Source: Sphingomonas sanxanigenens DSM 19645 = NX02 (GTDB lineage Bacteria > Pseudomonadota > Alphaproteobacteria > Sphingomonadales > Sphingomonadaceae). Taken from it: DNA of 64,000 nucleotides. The stretch is taken from NCBI RefSeq assembly GCF_000512205.2, contig NZ_CP006644.1, positions 1,544,520 through 1,608,519 on the forward strand, read 5' to 3'. The notes beneath the pieces were generated by a model. That model was not told where the DNA came from. It saw nothing but the letters and a program-made list of their open reading frames with translations, and made no database searches. Numbering within the stretch: the stretch's first letter is position 1; each line of letters starts with the position of its first letter. A program made the position numbers and the translations under genes. Shown piece by piece: positions 1 to 6,986 of this stretch.

Positions 1-799
1 AGCTGTACTTTCCCGACCCGGTCAGCGTCCCGCGATAGGTCCACGGGCCCTGGATCGATGGTGCCGTCGAATAGGAAACGCGTTCGTCACGGTGCGTGGT
101 TCGATCCAGCGACGCATATGTCAGATAATAGAGCGAGCCGCGCTTATGGAGCCATGGCCCTTCTTCGAAATGGGGCGGCGTGATTTCCCGGATCGGGCCA
201 TCGATATCGATCATGTTTGCACTGAGCTTGGCGATGTAGCAATTGCGATTGCCCCACGCGATCCACGTCGTCCCGTCATCGTCGGTAAAGACGGTGGGAT
301 CGATATCCTCCCAGCTGTGCGGCCCCTTCGGCGTCATCTCGTTGGTAATGAGCGCAGAGCCCTTGGCATCGACGAACGGACCCGTGGGCGTGTCGGATAC
401 GGCGACCGCGATCGCCTTGCCCGGGTGTGACGCGTCATGTTCGACCGCGGCGTAGAACCAGAACTTGCCGTTCCGCTCGATCACCTGCGAGGCCCACGCA
501 TCCTTCTTCGCCCACTTGAAGTCGGTGACGTTCATGATCGGCCCATGATCGGTCCAGGTCTTCATGTCCTTGGTGGAATAGACGAGCCACTCGCGCATGT
601 TGAACATCTCATCGCGCTGCGCTTCGTCATGGCCGACATAAAGATAGAGCGTATCGCCCACGACGAGGGGGGCCGGATCGGCGGTGAATTTATCGCGGAT
701 CAATGGGTTCGAACCCGGGGCGGCTTGCTTCGCCTGAGCCTGTGCGGCTGTGGCGATGGTAAAGAAAAGCGCGACCGCGACGACGCCCGTTTTTTTCAC
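1..799 (-). CDS. Glycoside hydrolase family 43 protein (3' end outside window)
   Basis: Exported five-bladed beta-propeller glycosidase of the beta-xylosidase / alpha-arabinofuranosidase type. It begins with GTG at 799, preceded by GGGAGAT about 6 nt upstream, and runs off the left edge after about 266 residues. A signal peptide ending near AQAQA is followed by ADPAPLVV (Asp41, expected catalytic base), WEDIDPTVF (second conserved Asp) and EEGPWLHKRGSLYYLTY (expected catalytic Glu). These are the GH43 hallmarks, in the right order. It diverges from a LacI-family regulator, which fits a sugar-induced hemicellulose-oligosaccharide gene. Exact substrate (xyloside or arabinoside) cannot be told from this fragment. 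Confidence 0.85.
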   Translation of the reverse strand, partial: MKKTGVVAVALFFTIATAAQAQAKQAAPGSNPLIRDKFTADPAPLVVGDTLYLYVGHDEAQRDEMFNMREWLVYSTKDMKTWTDHGPIMNVTDFKWAKKDAWASQVIERNGKFWFYAAVEHDASHPGKAIAVAVSDTPTGPFVDAKGSALITNEMTPKGPHSWEDIDPTVFTDDDGTTWIAWGNRNCYIAKLSANMIDIDGPIREITPPHFEEGPWLHKRGSLYYLTYASLDRTTHRDERVSYSTAPSIQGPWTYRGTLTGSGKYS

Positions 800-821
800 G
801 ACCTGATCTCCCGTTCAAAGC

Positions 822-835
822 TGCGAGCGTTATCA
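822..835. promoter_or_regulatory. Candidate LacI-family operator
   Basis: TGCGAGCGTTATCA matches 13 of 14 positions, counting the free ones, of the symmetric pattern TGnTAnCGnTAnCA recognised by many proteobacterial LacI-family repressors (T4 is G here). It ends 23 bp upstream of the GH43 start codon and lies in the 223-bp divergent gap, exactly where a repressor site for the glycosidase would sit. Binding by the neighbouring LacI protein is inferred. Confidence 0.5.
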
Positions 836-1022
836 TTCGCTTCATGTTGGCGATGTCTACTCCGACAAAAGGCGCGTCGTCGAGCTTTGAATGAACGGTC
901 GTTGGATTGCCCGCCTTTTCGGTTGGGAAGCGAAGTGGCTGGTGTATTGCCAAGGGTGCTTTGCGCAGCGGGCGCAATGACGTAGGTCGGTCGATCGAAG
1001 GCTGCAACGGCAAGGAAGCAGA

Positions 1023-2063
1023 GTGACCAAGCCAGTTCGACCTGTCCGCGGGGCGACGATCATCGACGTCGCAATGCGCGCGGGGGTGTCGCCGATGACT
1101 GTTTCGCGCGTCATCAACGGACGCGATGGCGTGCGTCCACAGACACGCGAGGCTGTTCAAAAAGCAATCGATGCGCTCGCCTATACGCCGAATTTCGCGG
1201 CCCGAAGTCTCGTCAAGTCTTCCGAACTGCGCATCGGTGTCATCTATTCCAACCCCAGCGCGGCCTTCATGAGCGACTTCCTGACCGGCGTATTCGAGGA
1301 AGGTTCGACCCACGGTGCGCGATTCATTCTGCTGAAAGGCGATGGTGGCCGCCCGCCTTCGCCGGAAGCGTTGCACGAACTGGTGGCGTCGGGGATCTCA
1401 GGGGCGATTCTCACGCCGCCGCTGTGCGAGGCACAGGGCGTCCTGGACGTGCTGCAGGCCGCCGGTTTGCCGATCGCGGCGGTCGGCGCGCACAGGTGCA
1501 AAGATGCGGTTTGCGTTCGCGTCGATGACCGCCGCGCGGCTTACGAGATGTCCCGCCTGTTGCTCGATCTGGGCCACCGTCGCATCGGTTTCATCCTCGG
1601 CAATCCCGATCAGGCGGCGAGTGCCGAACGGATGGCAGGCTTTTTCGACGCGGTGCGCGAGGTCGGTGATGCCGATGTCAGGGTCGTGCAGGGGGATTTC
1701 AGCTACGCGTCGGGTTTGATCGCCGGTGAGCAACTGCTCAACGACCCCAGGCCGCCAACCGCCATCTTTGCCAGCAACGACGACATGGCGGCCGCGACGG
1801 TATCGGTTGCCCATCGCCGGCAGCTTGATGTTCCGAAGGAACTCACCGTTGTCGGCTTCGACGACACCCCTGCGGCGGTAATGCTGTGGCCGCCGCTGAC
1901 GACGGTGCGCCAGCCTGTGCACAAGCTTGCCGCCGAAGCATTGGCCCTGCTGGTTTCCAACATCATGGCGGGTGGCCCACCGCAGCGCCGCGAGATCATC
2001 CTGGAACATGACATCGTCATGCGCCAATCGACGGCGCCGCCCCCGGCGGCCGAGGACGCCTGA
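1023..2063 (+). CDS. LacI-family transcriptional regulator
   Basis: 346-residue sugar-responsive repressor. The N-terminus (about residues 10-60) is a LacI helix-turn-helix with the typical IIDVAMRAGVSPMTVSRV core and the hinge ending at ARSL. Residues 70-335 form a periplasmic-binding-protein-like effector domain, with FASNDDMAA and VGFDDTP signatures. It starts at GTG 1023 with AGGA upstream. The gene diverges from the GH43 glycosidase and a LacI-type operator lies between them. It therefore probably controls that glycosidase, and perhaps itself, in response to a xylose- or arabinose-type inducer. Length is normal for the family. Confidence 0.9.
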   Translation: MTKPVRPVRGATIIDVAMRAGVSPMTVSRVINGRDGVRPQTREAVQKAIDALAYTPNFAARSLVKSSELRIGVIYSNPSAAFMSDFLTGVFEEGSTHGARFILLKGDGGRPPSPEALHELVASGISGAILTPPLCEAQGVLDVLQAAGLPIAAVGAHRCKDAVCVRVDDRRAAYEMSRLLLDLGHRRIGFILGNPDQAASAERMAGFFDAVREVGDADVRVVQGDFSYASGLIAGEQLLNDPRPPTAIFASNDDMAAATVSVAHRRQLDVPKELTVVGFDDTPAAVMLWPPLTTVRQPVHKLAAEALALLVSNIMAGGPPQRREIILEHDIVMRQSTAPPPAAEDA

Positions 2064-2231
2064 CGGCCCGGTTCTTTTCAGCCGCTCGCCGAGCTGCCGC
2101 CGCCGACCCCGCATCGATTGCATCATTGCGCTGCTCGATCGCCCGCTGTGCGCGCTCCCGTCATCACGGCGTCATCGCAAGTTGCTTGAGGCTTTCGTCT
2201 CTCGACTCACGCGATTCTGGAAAGCCAATTG

Positions 2232-2840
2232 ATGATCGCTCGTTCGCTGCTTCCGTTCACGCTCCTCGCCGCCACGGGCGCGGCGGCGCAGACGCCCGCG
2301 CCCGCCGGTCAGCCGCTGGGTGGGCCGGTGATCCCGGGCGTCTGCCTGCTGTCCCGCGAGGCGATCTTCGCCAATGCCGCGGTCGGCAAGGCGGCGAGCA
2401 CGCGGCTGCAGGAGCTGACCCGCGCGGCGCAGGCCGAGATCGACGCCGAACGCAAGCCTCTGGAAACCGAGGCGAAGGCGCTGGAGCCGCTGCCCGACAA
2501 CGCCCAGAACAAGCCGAAGCGCGAGGCGCTGGCGACCCGCTGGCAGGCGCTGCAGGCGAAGGCCGCGCACAACAGCCGCGAGATCGAGGCGACGCGCGCC
2601 AAGGTGCTGGAGCGGATCGCCAATGACGCGCAGCCGGTGATCGCGCAGGTCTATGGCCAGAAGAAGTGCGGGTTGCTGTTCGATCGCAACACCGCGCTGG
2701 GTGGCAATTTCACCAACGATCTGACCGCGGATGTGGTTCGCACGCTCGATGCCAAGGTCACCACGATCAGCTTCGAGCGCGAACGCCTGCCCATGCCGGC
2801 GCGGTCGGGCACGCCCGCGCCCGCGCCGGCCAAGCGCTGA
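2232..2840 (+). CDS. OmpH/Skp-like periplasmic protein
   Basis: 202-residue secreted protein. A signal peptide (about residues 1-20, ending GAAAQ) precedes a region containing GVCLLSREAIFANAAVGKAAS, which matches the opening strand of OmpH/Skp chaperones. A long charged helix follows (about 60-130; alternating Glu, Lys, Arg and Ala), as in the Skp tentacles. The C-terminus is Pro/Ala-rich. OmpH proteins hold unfolded outer-membrane proteins in the periplasm. This copy is not next to bamA or lpxD, so it is probably a paralogue. The upstream codon 2229 (TTG) is in frame, but the ATG at 2232 is preferred. A second secreted protein follows after 32 bp. Confidence 0.75.
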   Translation: MIARSLLPFTLLAATGAAAQTPAPAGQPLGGPVIPGVCLLSREAIFANAAVGKAASTRLQELTRAAQAEIDAERKPLETEAKALEPLPDNAQNKPKREALATRWQALQAKAAHNSREIEATRAKVLERIANDAQPVIAQVYGQKKCGLLFDRNTALGGNFTNDLTADVVRTLDAKVTTISFERERLPMPARSGTPAPAPAKR

Positions 2841-2872
2841 CGGGGGCGCAGGAGTTGAGACAATCGGCTTCG

Positions 2873-3331
2873 ATGCTGCGCACGCTGGTCGCGCGGATGG
2901 CGGCTGTGTCGGCCGCGCTCGCCGCGCTGCTGGGGCCGGCTGCGCCCGCTTTCGCGCAGGGCGTGGCTCCTTCGGCCGCGCCGGCGGAATGGGTGCGCTA
3001 TGCCGAGACCGTGACCGGCACCATTTCCGGCTGGCTGAGCCAGGAGGAGGAGGCCGCCACCCGCTTCCGCGCCTATCTTCGGGAAACCGCGGCCGCGGCA
3101 GACCAGCCGCCGGCCGCGCTCGAAATCAAGCTGTGGATCGCACCCGACGGGCGGGTGGAGAAGATTGGCTTCACGCCCTTCGTCGACGAACAGGCCAATG
3201 GCGATCTGCGGGCGGCGATCGTCGGCCGCATGCTCGCCGCGCCGCCCGTCGGCATGCTCCAGCCGCTGCGGTTGCAGGTAGATATGAAGAGCGAAGCCAT
3301 CGGCGAAGGCGCACGAGCCGGCGGCGATTGA
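2873..3331 (+). CDS. Small secreted protein with TonB-C-like domain
   Basis: 152-residue protein of unknown function. The first about 27 residues form a signal peptide ending in AFAQG. The mature part carries IKLWIAPDGRVEKIGF, a stretch resembling the beta-hairpin of TonB C-terminal domains, and a Pro-rich patch near the end. It has no transmembrane anchor and no Pro-Lys linker, so it is not a full TonB. An in-frame TTG at 2855 follows a GGAG too closely to be a better start. The 32-bp gap to the OmpH-like gene suggests co-transcription, so the two may share a role in outer-membrane transport or assembly. Only the domain resemblance is visible. Confidence 0.6.
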   Translation: MLRTLVARMAAVSAALAALLGPAAPAFAQGVAPSAAPAEWVRYAETVTGTISGWLSQEEEAATRFRAYLRETAAAADQPPAALEIKLWIAPDGRVEKIGFTPFVDEQANGDLRAAIVGRMLAAPPVGMLQPLRLQVDMKSEAIGEGARAGGD

Positions 3332-3382
3332 GCGCTGCGCAGATGTGGGCGTGACGGTTGTGCTCCCGGCGCGGACGACGAT

Positions 3383-4282
3383 ATGATCCGCGCGATGAGA
3401 GCGAAGCCATTGTCGGCCCCCGGGGCCCATGTCGCGGCAGCCGGCACGATGCCGGACTTCGTCGTCGTCGATGTCGAAACCGCCTGCCAGCGCGTCAGCA
3501 GCATCTGCCAGATCGGCATCGTCGGCTTCAAGGATGGGGCGGAGATCTTCGAATATGAGACGTTCGTCGATCCGCTCGACGATTTCTCATCGTTCAACAC
3601 GCGCATCCACGGCATCACCTGCGATCATGTCGCGGGCAAACCGAGCTTTGCCGTTCTTCATGCGACCATCGATGGTCATCTGTCGGGACGGGTCACCGTC
3701 GCGCATTCCTATTTCGACAAGGGCGCGCTGGGGGCGGCCTGCCACCTGCACGGGCGCGCGCCGATCGAGACGCGCTGGCTGGACAGTGTGCGGGTCGCGA
3801 AGCGCGCATGGCCGGAGCTTCAAAGCCATCGGCTGAACGTCCTGACCAAATTCCTGGGGATCCGGCATCGGCATCATGACGCGCTCAGCGACGCCCGCGC
3901 CGCCGGCATGGTGATCCTGCGCGCGATCGAACATACCGGGATCGACCTCGCCGGCTGGCTGGCGCCGGCGACGTCACGCGGCGCGGCGGTGCCGAAGCCC
4001 GCGTCGATCGGGCCGCTCAAGGGCGAACGGATCGCGCTGCTGGGCGCGCCGCGCGATGGCGCGCTGGCATGCAGCCTGGCGGCGGCAGGCGCCCGCATCA
4101 TGGCCGCCGTGGGGACGACGACGACGATGCTCGTCATCGGCGACGACCAACCCTTCGGTCGCTATGTCACCGCCCATGAAGATCATCGCCGGGCCGAGGA
4201 CATGCGGCGGCGCGGCGTCCCGATCGCGATTACGACCGAGGCGGACATCCGCGCGCGCATCGCGCTGCCGATCGCATCCTGA
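3383..4282 (+). CDS. DEDDh 3'-5' exonuclease fused to a BRCT domain
   Basis: 299 residues in two parts. Residues about 22-185 are a DnaQ-type exonuclease: VVDVETA supplies the first Asp-Glu pair, AHSYFD a further Asp, and HHDALSDARA the His and last Asp of the DEDDh set. Residues about 213-295 resemble a BRCT domain (KGERIALLGAPRDG, then MLVIGDD). Such fusions resemble epsilon-subunit-like nucleases acting in repair rather than the replicative proofreader, because no polymerase-binding tail is seen. Start may be ATG 3383 or ATG 3449, which begins directly at the nuclease fold. It ends 3 bp from the convergent phoD gene. Confidence 0.85.
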   Translation: MIRAMRAKPLSAPGAHVAAAGTMPDFVVVDVETACQRVSSICQIGIVGFKDGAEIFEYETFVDPLDDFSSFNTRIHGITCDHVAGKPSFAVLHATIDGHLSGRVTVAHSYFDKGALGAACHLHGRAPIETRWLDSVRVAKRAWPELQSHRLNVLTKFLGIRHRHHDALSDARAAGMVILRAIEHTGIDLAGWLAPATSRGAAVPKPASIGPLKGERIALLGAPRDGALACSLAAAGARIMAAVGTTTTMLVIGDDQPFGRYVTAHEDHRRAEDMRRRGVPIAITTEADIRARIALPIAS

Positions 4283-4285
4283 TGC

Positions 4286-5845
4286 TTACAGCCGCTGCAG
4301 CTCCGGCCGGTCGGGCGTGACCTGATAGCCGACCAATGTGCGGATGGCCCCGCCCGGCTTTTCGACCTCGTCCATCACCTTCACTTGCGTCGTCCAGCGC
4401 CCGGGGGCGATGTCGAACAGCTGATAGCCCCGGCGATCCGTGTAGAGATCGAGGCTGGGGTTGTTCTCCAGCATATGCGCCAACCCCTCATCCCCGCGGC
4501 CGTTGCCGCCGGAGGAGATCGACGTCGCGAGGAACTCGACAGCGACCGGCTTGCCGTCCGGCACCGCGTCCGCCTCCGGCACGACGCCCGCGGCGTGCTT
4601 GTGATGGTCTCCGGTCGCGATGACCACGTTGGAGAGGCCGTTGCGGCGGATGCTCTCGACGAGCCGCGCCTTGGCGGGGCGATAGCCATCCCAAAGGTCG
4701 GTCTCGAACACCGGGCGATCCTGGCCCGGCGCGCGGACGTCGAGCGGCATCACGATGACCTGCTGGGCCAGCAGGTTCCATGTCCGCTGGTTGCCCAGCC
4801 CTTCGTCGAGCCATGCCTCCTGCACATGCCCCAGCATCTCGGGGCTGGCATGCGCCTCCGGCGTGCAGGTGTCGGCGCGGGCGATATCCTTGCAGGACTG
4901 GTCGGTGCGGTAGCTGCGGGTATCGAGCACATGCATGCGCAGCAGGCGGCCATAGTCCAGCCGGCGGAAGGCGCGGATGCCCTGCAGGCCGGGCATCTGC
5001 GCGCGCCGCACCGGCATATTTTCGTACCACGCCTGGTATCCCGCCAGTCGGCGCAGCAGGAAGGCTTCGGGCGGGGTGCCGTCCTGATCGAAATCGCCCG
5101 CCCAGTTGTTGTCGACCTCGTGATCGTCGAACGACGCCGCGAAGGCGCAGGACTGGTGCGCGGCCTGAAGCTGCGGGTCCGCCTTGTACTGGGCATAGCG
5201 GCGGCGATAATCGTCGAGGCTGTAGATTTCGTCGCCCGCATGGCTGCGCACGACATGCTCGCCCACCGGCCGCCCGGCACCCTCGTAGATATAATCGCCA
5301 TAGTGGAAGACGAGATCGACGTCGGGCTCGCGCGCCAGCGCACCCCACGCGCCGTAAAGCCCGGCCTCCCAATTCTGGCACCCGGCGACGCCGATGCGCA
5401 ACCGGTCAAGCACGGCGTCCGCAGCGGGCGCGGTGCGCGCGCGGCCGGCGGGGCTGATGTCGCTGCCGGTCACGGCGAAGCGATACCAGTAATGGCGGTG
5501 CGGGCTGAGGCCGCTCACCTCGACATGGACGGCATGGCCGAGTTCGGGCCGGGCCATCGCCTGGCCCTTGCGCACGACACGAGCGAAGCGCTCATCCTCG
5601 GCGACCTCCCAGCTGACGGGCACGGTCATTTGCGGCATGCCGCCATGGTCGTCGAGCGGGCGGGGAGCGAGGCGCGTCCAGATCACGAAGCCGTCGGGCC
5701 AGGGATCGCCCGACGCGACGCCGAGCGTGAACGGGTTCGCGCCGAGCGGACGGGTCAGCACCGCGGCGGCGGCGTGGGCGGGAAGGCCCGCGAACAGCAG
5801 CAACCCTGCTCCGGTCTTCATCAGCGTGCGGCGGTCGATGGTCAT
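4286..5845 (-). CDS. phoD: Alkaline phosphatase D family protein (PhoD)
   Basis: 519-residue Tat-exported phosphodiesterase/phosphatase. The N-terminus carries the twin-arginine motif DRRTLMK followed by a hydrophobic stretch ending AHAAAA, which selects the ATG at 5845; GTG 5893 would add 16 residues. A PhoD N-terminal domain (GVASGDPWPDGFVIWTR) precedes the metallophosphatase core with HYGDYIYE, DDHEVDNNW and ATGDHHKH, the metal-binding segments of the family. PhoD enzymes release phosphate from mono- and diesters outside the cytoplasm. It is the last gene of a minus-strand series with an S1/P1 nuclease and a TonB receptor under FecI/FecR control, so it probably finishes off the nucleotides that the nuclease releases. 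Confidence 0.92.
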   Translation of the reverse strand: MTIDRRTLMKTGAGLLLFAGLPAHAAAAVLTRPLGANPFTLGVASGDPWPDGFVIWTRLAPRPLDDHGGMPQMTVPVSWEVAEDERFARVVRKGQAMARPELGHAVHVEVSGLSPHRHYWYRFAVTGSDISPAGRARTAPAADAVLDRLRIGVAGCQNWEAGLYGAWGALAREPDVDLVFHYGDYIYEGAGRPVGEHVVRSHAGDEIYSLDDYRRRYAQYKADPQLQAAHQSCAFAASFDDHEVDNNWAGDFDQDGTPPEAFLLRRLAGYQAWYENMPVRRAQMPGLQGIRAFRRLDYGRLLRMHVLDTRSYRTDQSCKDIARADTCTPEAHASPEMLGHVQEAWLDEGLGNQRTWNLLAQQVIVMPLDVRAPGQDRPVFETDLWDGYRPAKARLVESIRRNGLSNVVIATGDHHKHAAGVVPEADAVPDGKPVAVEFLATSISSGGNGRGDEGLAHMLENNPSLDLYTDRRGYQLFDIAPGRWTTQVKVMDEVEKPGGAIRTLVGYQVTPDRPELQRL

Positions 5846-5940
5846 GGGGCTGGATATCCTGGGCAGCGGTGGGTGCTTCGGGGGCATGTCCACCCGAAAG
5901 CTGACAGCTTGATGTCGGCGACGAAGATTTGCGCCCGCGA

Positions 5941-6924
5941 TCAGGGTGCGGGCGCGGTGCCCGTCTCTGGATCATAGTGCGGATTGGCCGGATCCTGCGG
6001 GCGCGGATCGCCCACCCCGGGCTTCGCGCTTTCCTTCCACGCGCGATAGAGCAGATCCCGCAGCATCGCCGCCCCGGCCGCGCTGCGGCGATGGACGAAG
6101 TCGCGCCCTTCCTTGCTCGACGGATCGGAGAGAATGCCGCGCCTGTCGAGATCGAAGATCGTCTCGACCTCGGCATTGCTCGCGTCGAGGAAGGCGAGGA
6201 CCTGTTCGAACAGGTCGCCATCCTGCCGTTGAGGCGCGCCGATGCGGGCGGCGACGTCGGCGGGCTGCAGGTCGATGGCGTCGGCATAGCCGATCTCGAA
6301 ATGGCCGTGGATGCCGCCGCTGCGGGTATAGCCCTTGCGGTTGTCGCCGACCCAGCCCTCGCAATGGATGCTGGCATGATGCGGGTTGGCCCCGTCACCG
6401 ATATAGTGCGACATCCACGCGGTGTAGAAGGCGAGCGTTCGCTCGATATTGGCGGTCGGCTCCCCGCGCGAGCGCTTGGCGCGCAGGCTGCGCATCCCTG
6501 CGACGATGCGGCCATAGCCCTCCATCACCGCATAGGGCAAAGTGCCCGTCCAACGGACATTGAGGCGCTCCGCCGCCTTGGGGTCGATCTTCCGCACCCG
6601 CTCATGCTCGCGATAGAGCGCCAGCACGAAGGCGTAGCGCGAGCGCGGCACCGGATCGAGGAAGCGCAGCCGCTCGACGAACCAGCTGTGGTTGGGATCC
6701 TCGTCGATCTTGGAGAAGGGCTCGGAGGAGGAGCGCCACGTGTCGGGCGCACCCGCCTCCTCGCCGATAAATTCGGCATGGTCGCGCAGGAAGACCGGGC
6801 CGTCCTCCGGCAGCGCATCGAGCGCGGCATGGTCGATGACGGCATGGCCGCGCCCGCCCCAGGCGAAAGCGGCTGACGGCACGGTCGCGAGCAGCGACAG
6901 GGCGGCGAGGGCAAGTCTGCGCAT
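5941..6924 (-). CDS. S1/P1-family zinc-dependent nuclease
   Basis: 327-residue secreted nuclease or phosphodiesterase. The signal peptide ends at AAFA, so the mature protein starts with Trp (WGGRGHAVIDHAA). That N-terminal Trp and the nearby His are zinc ligands in S1/P1 enzymes. Further ligands are in YIGDGANPHHASIHCEGW and HGHFEIGYAD. The family degrades single-stranded DNA and RNA to 5'-nucleotides; relatives are phospholipases C. It starts at ATG 6924. It lies between a TonB-dependent receptor and phoD on the same strand, which supports a role in scavenging phosphorus or nucleosides. The 95-bp gap to phoD holds nothing notable. Confidence 0.85.
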   Translation of the reverse strand: MRRLALAALSLLATVPSAAFAWGGRGHAVIDHAALDALPEDGPVFLRDHAEFIGEEAGAPDTWRSSSEPFSKIDEDPNHSWFVERLRFLDPVPRSRYAFVLALYREHERVRKIDPKAAERLNVRWTGTLPYAVMEGYGRIVAGMRSLRAKRSRGEPTANIERTLAFYTAWMSHYIGDGANPHHASIHCEGWVGDNRKGYTRSGGIHGHFEIGYADAIDLQPADVAARIGAPQRQDGDLFEQVLAFLDASNAEVETIFDLDRRGILSDPSSKEGRDFVHRRSAAGAAMLRDLLYRAWKESAKPGVGDPRPQDPANPHYDPETGTAPAP

Positions 6925-6950
6925 TGGGATCGCTTTTCGTAGAGGCAAGC

Positions 6951-6975
6951 GGCCGGACGCGTCGTGCGTCCGGCC
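6951..6975 (-). terminator. Intercistronic hairpin downstream of TonB receptor
   Basis: GGCCGGACGC and GCGTCCGGCC form a perfect 10-bp stem with a 5-nt loop, 12 nt after the receptor stop and before the nuclease start. On the minus strand the following bases are not a clean T-tract. It may be a weak terminator or a 3'-end stabiliser that lowers expression of the downstream nuclease and phoD relative to the receptor. Confidence 0.5.
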
Positions 6976-6986
6976 GGCTGGCCGGG

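Noticed and set aside
690-1376. A 228-codon minus-strand frame spanning the GH43/LacI gap
   Set aside because: It overlaps both the well-supported LacI gene and the GH43 start region, with no domain signature.
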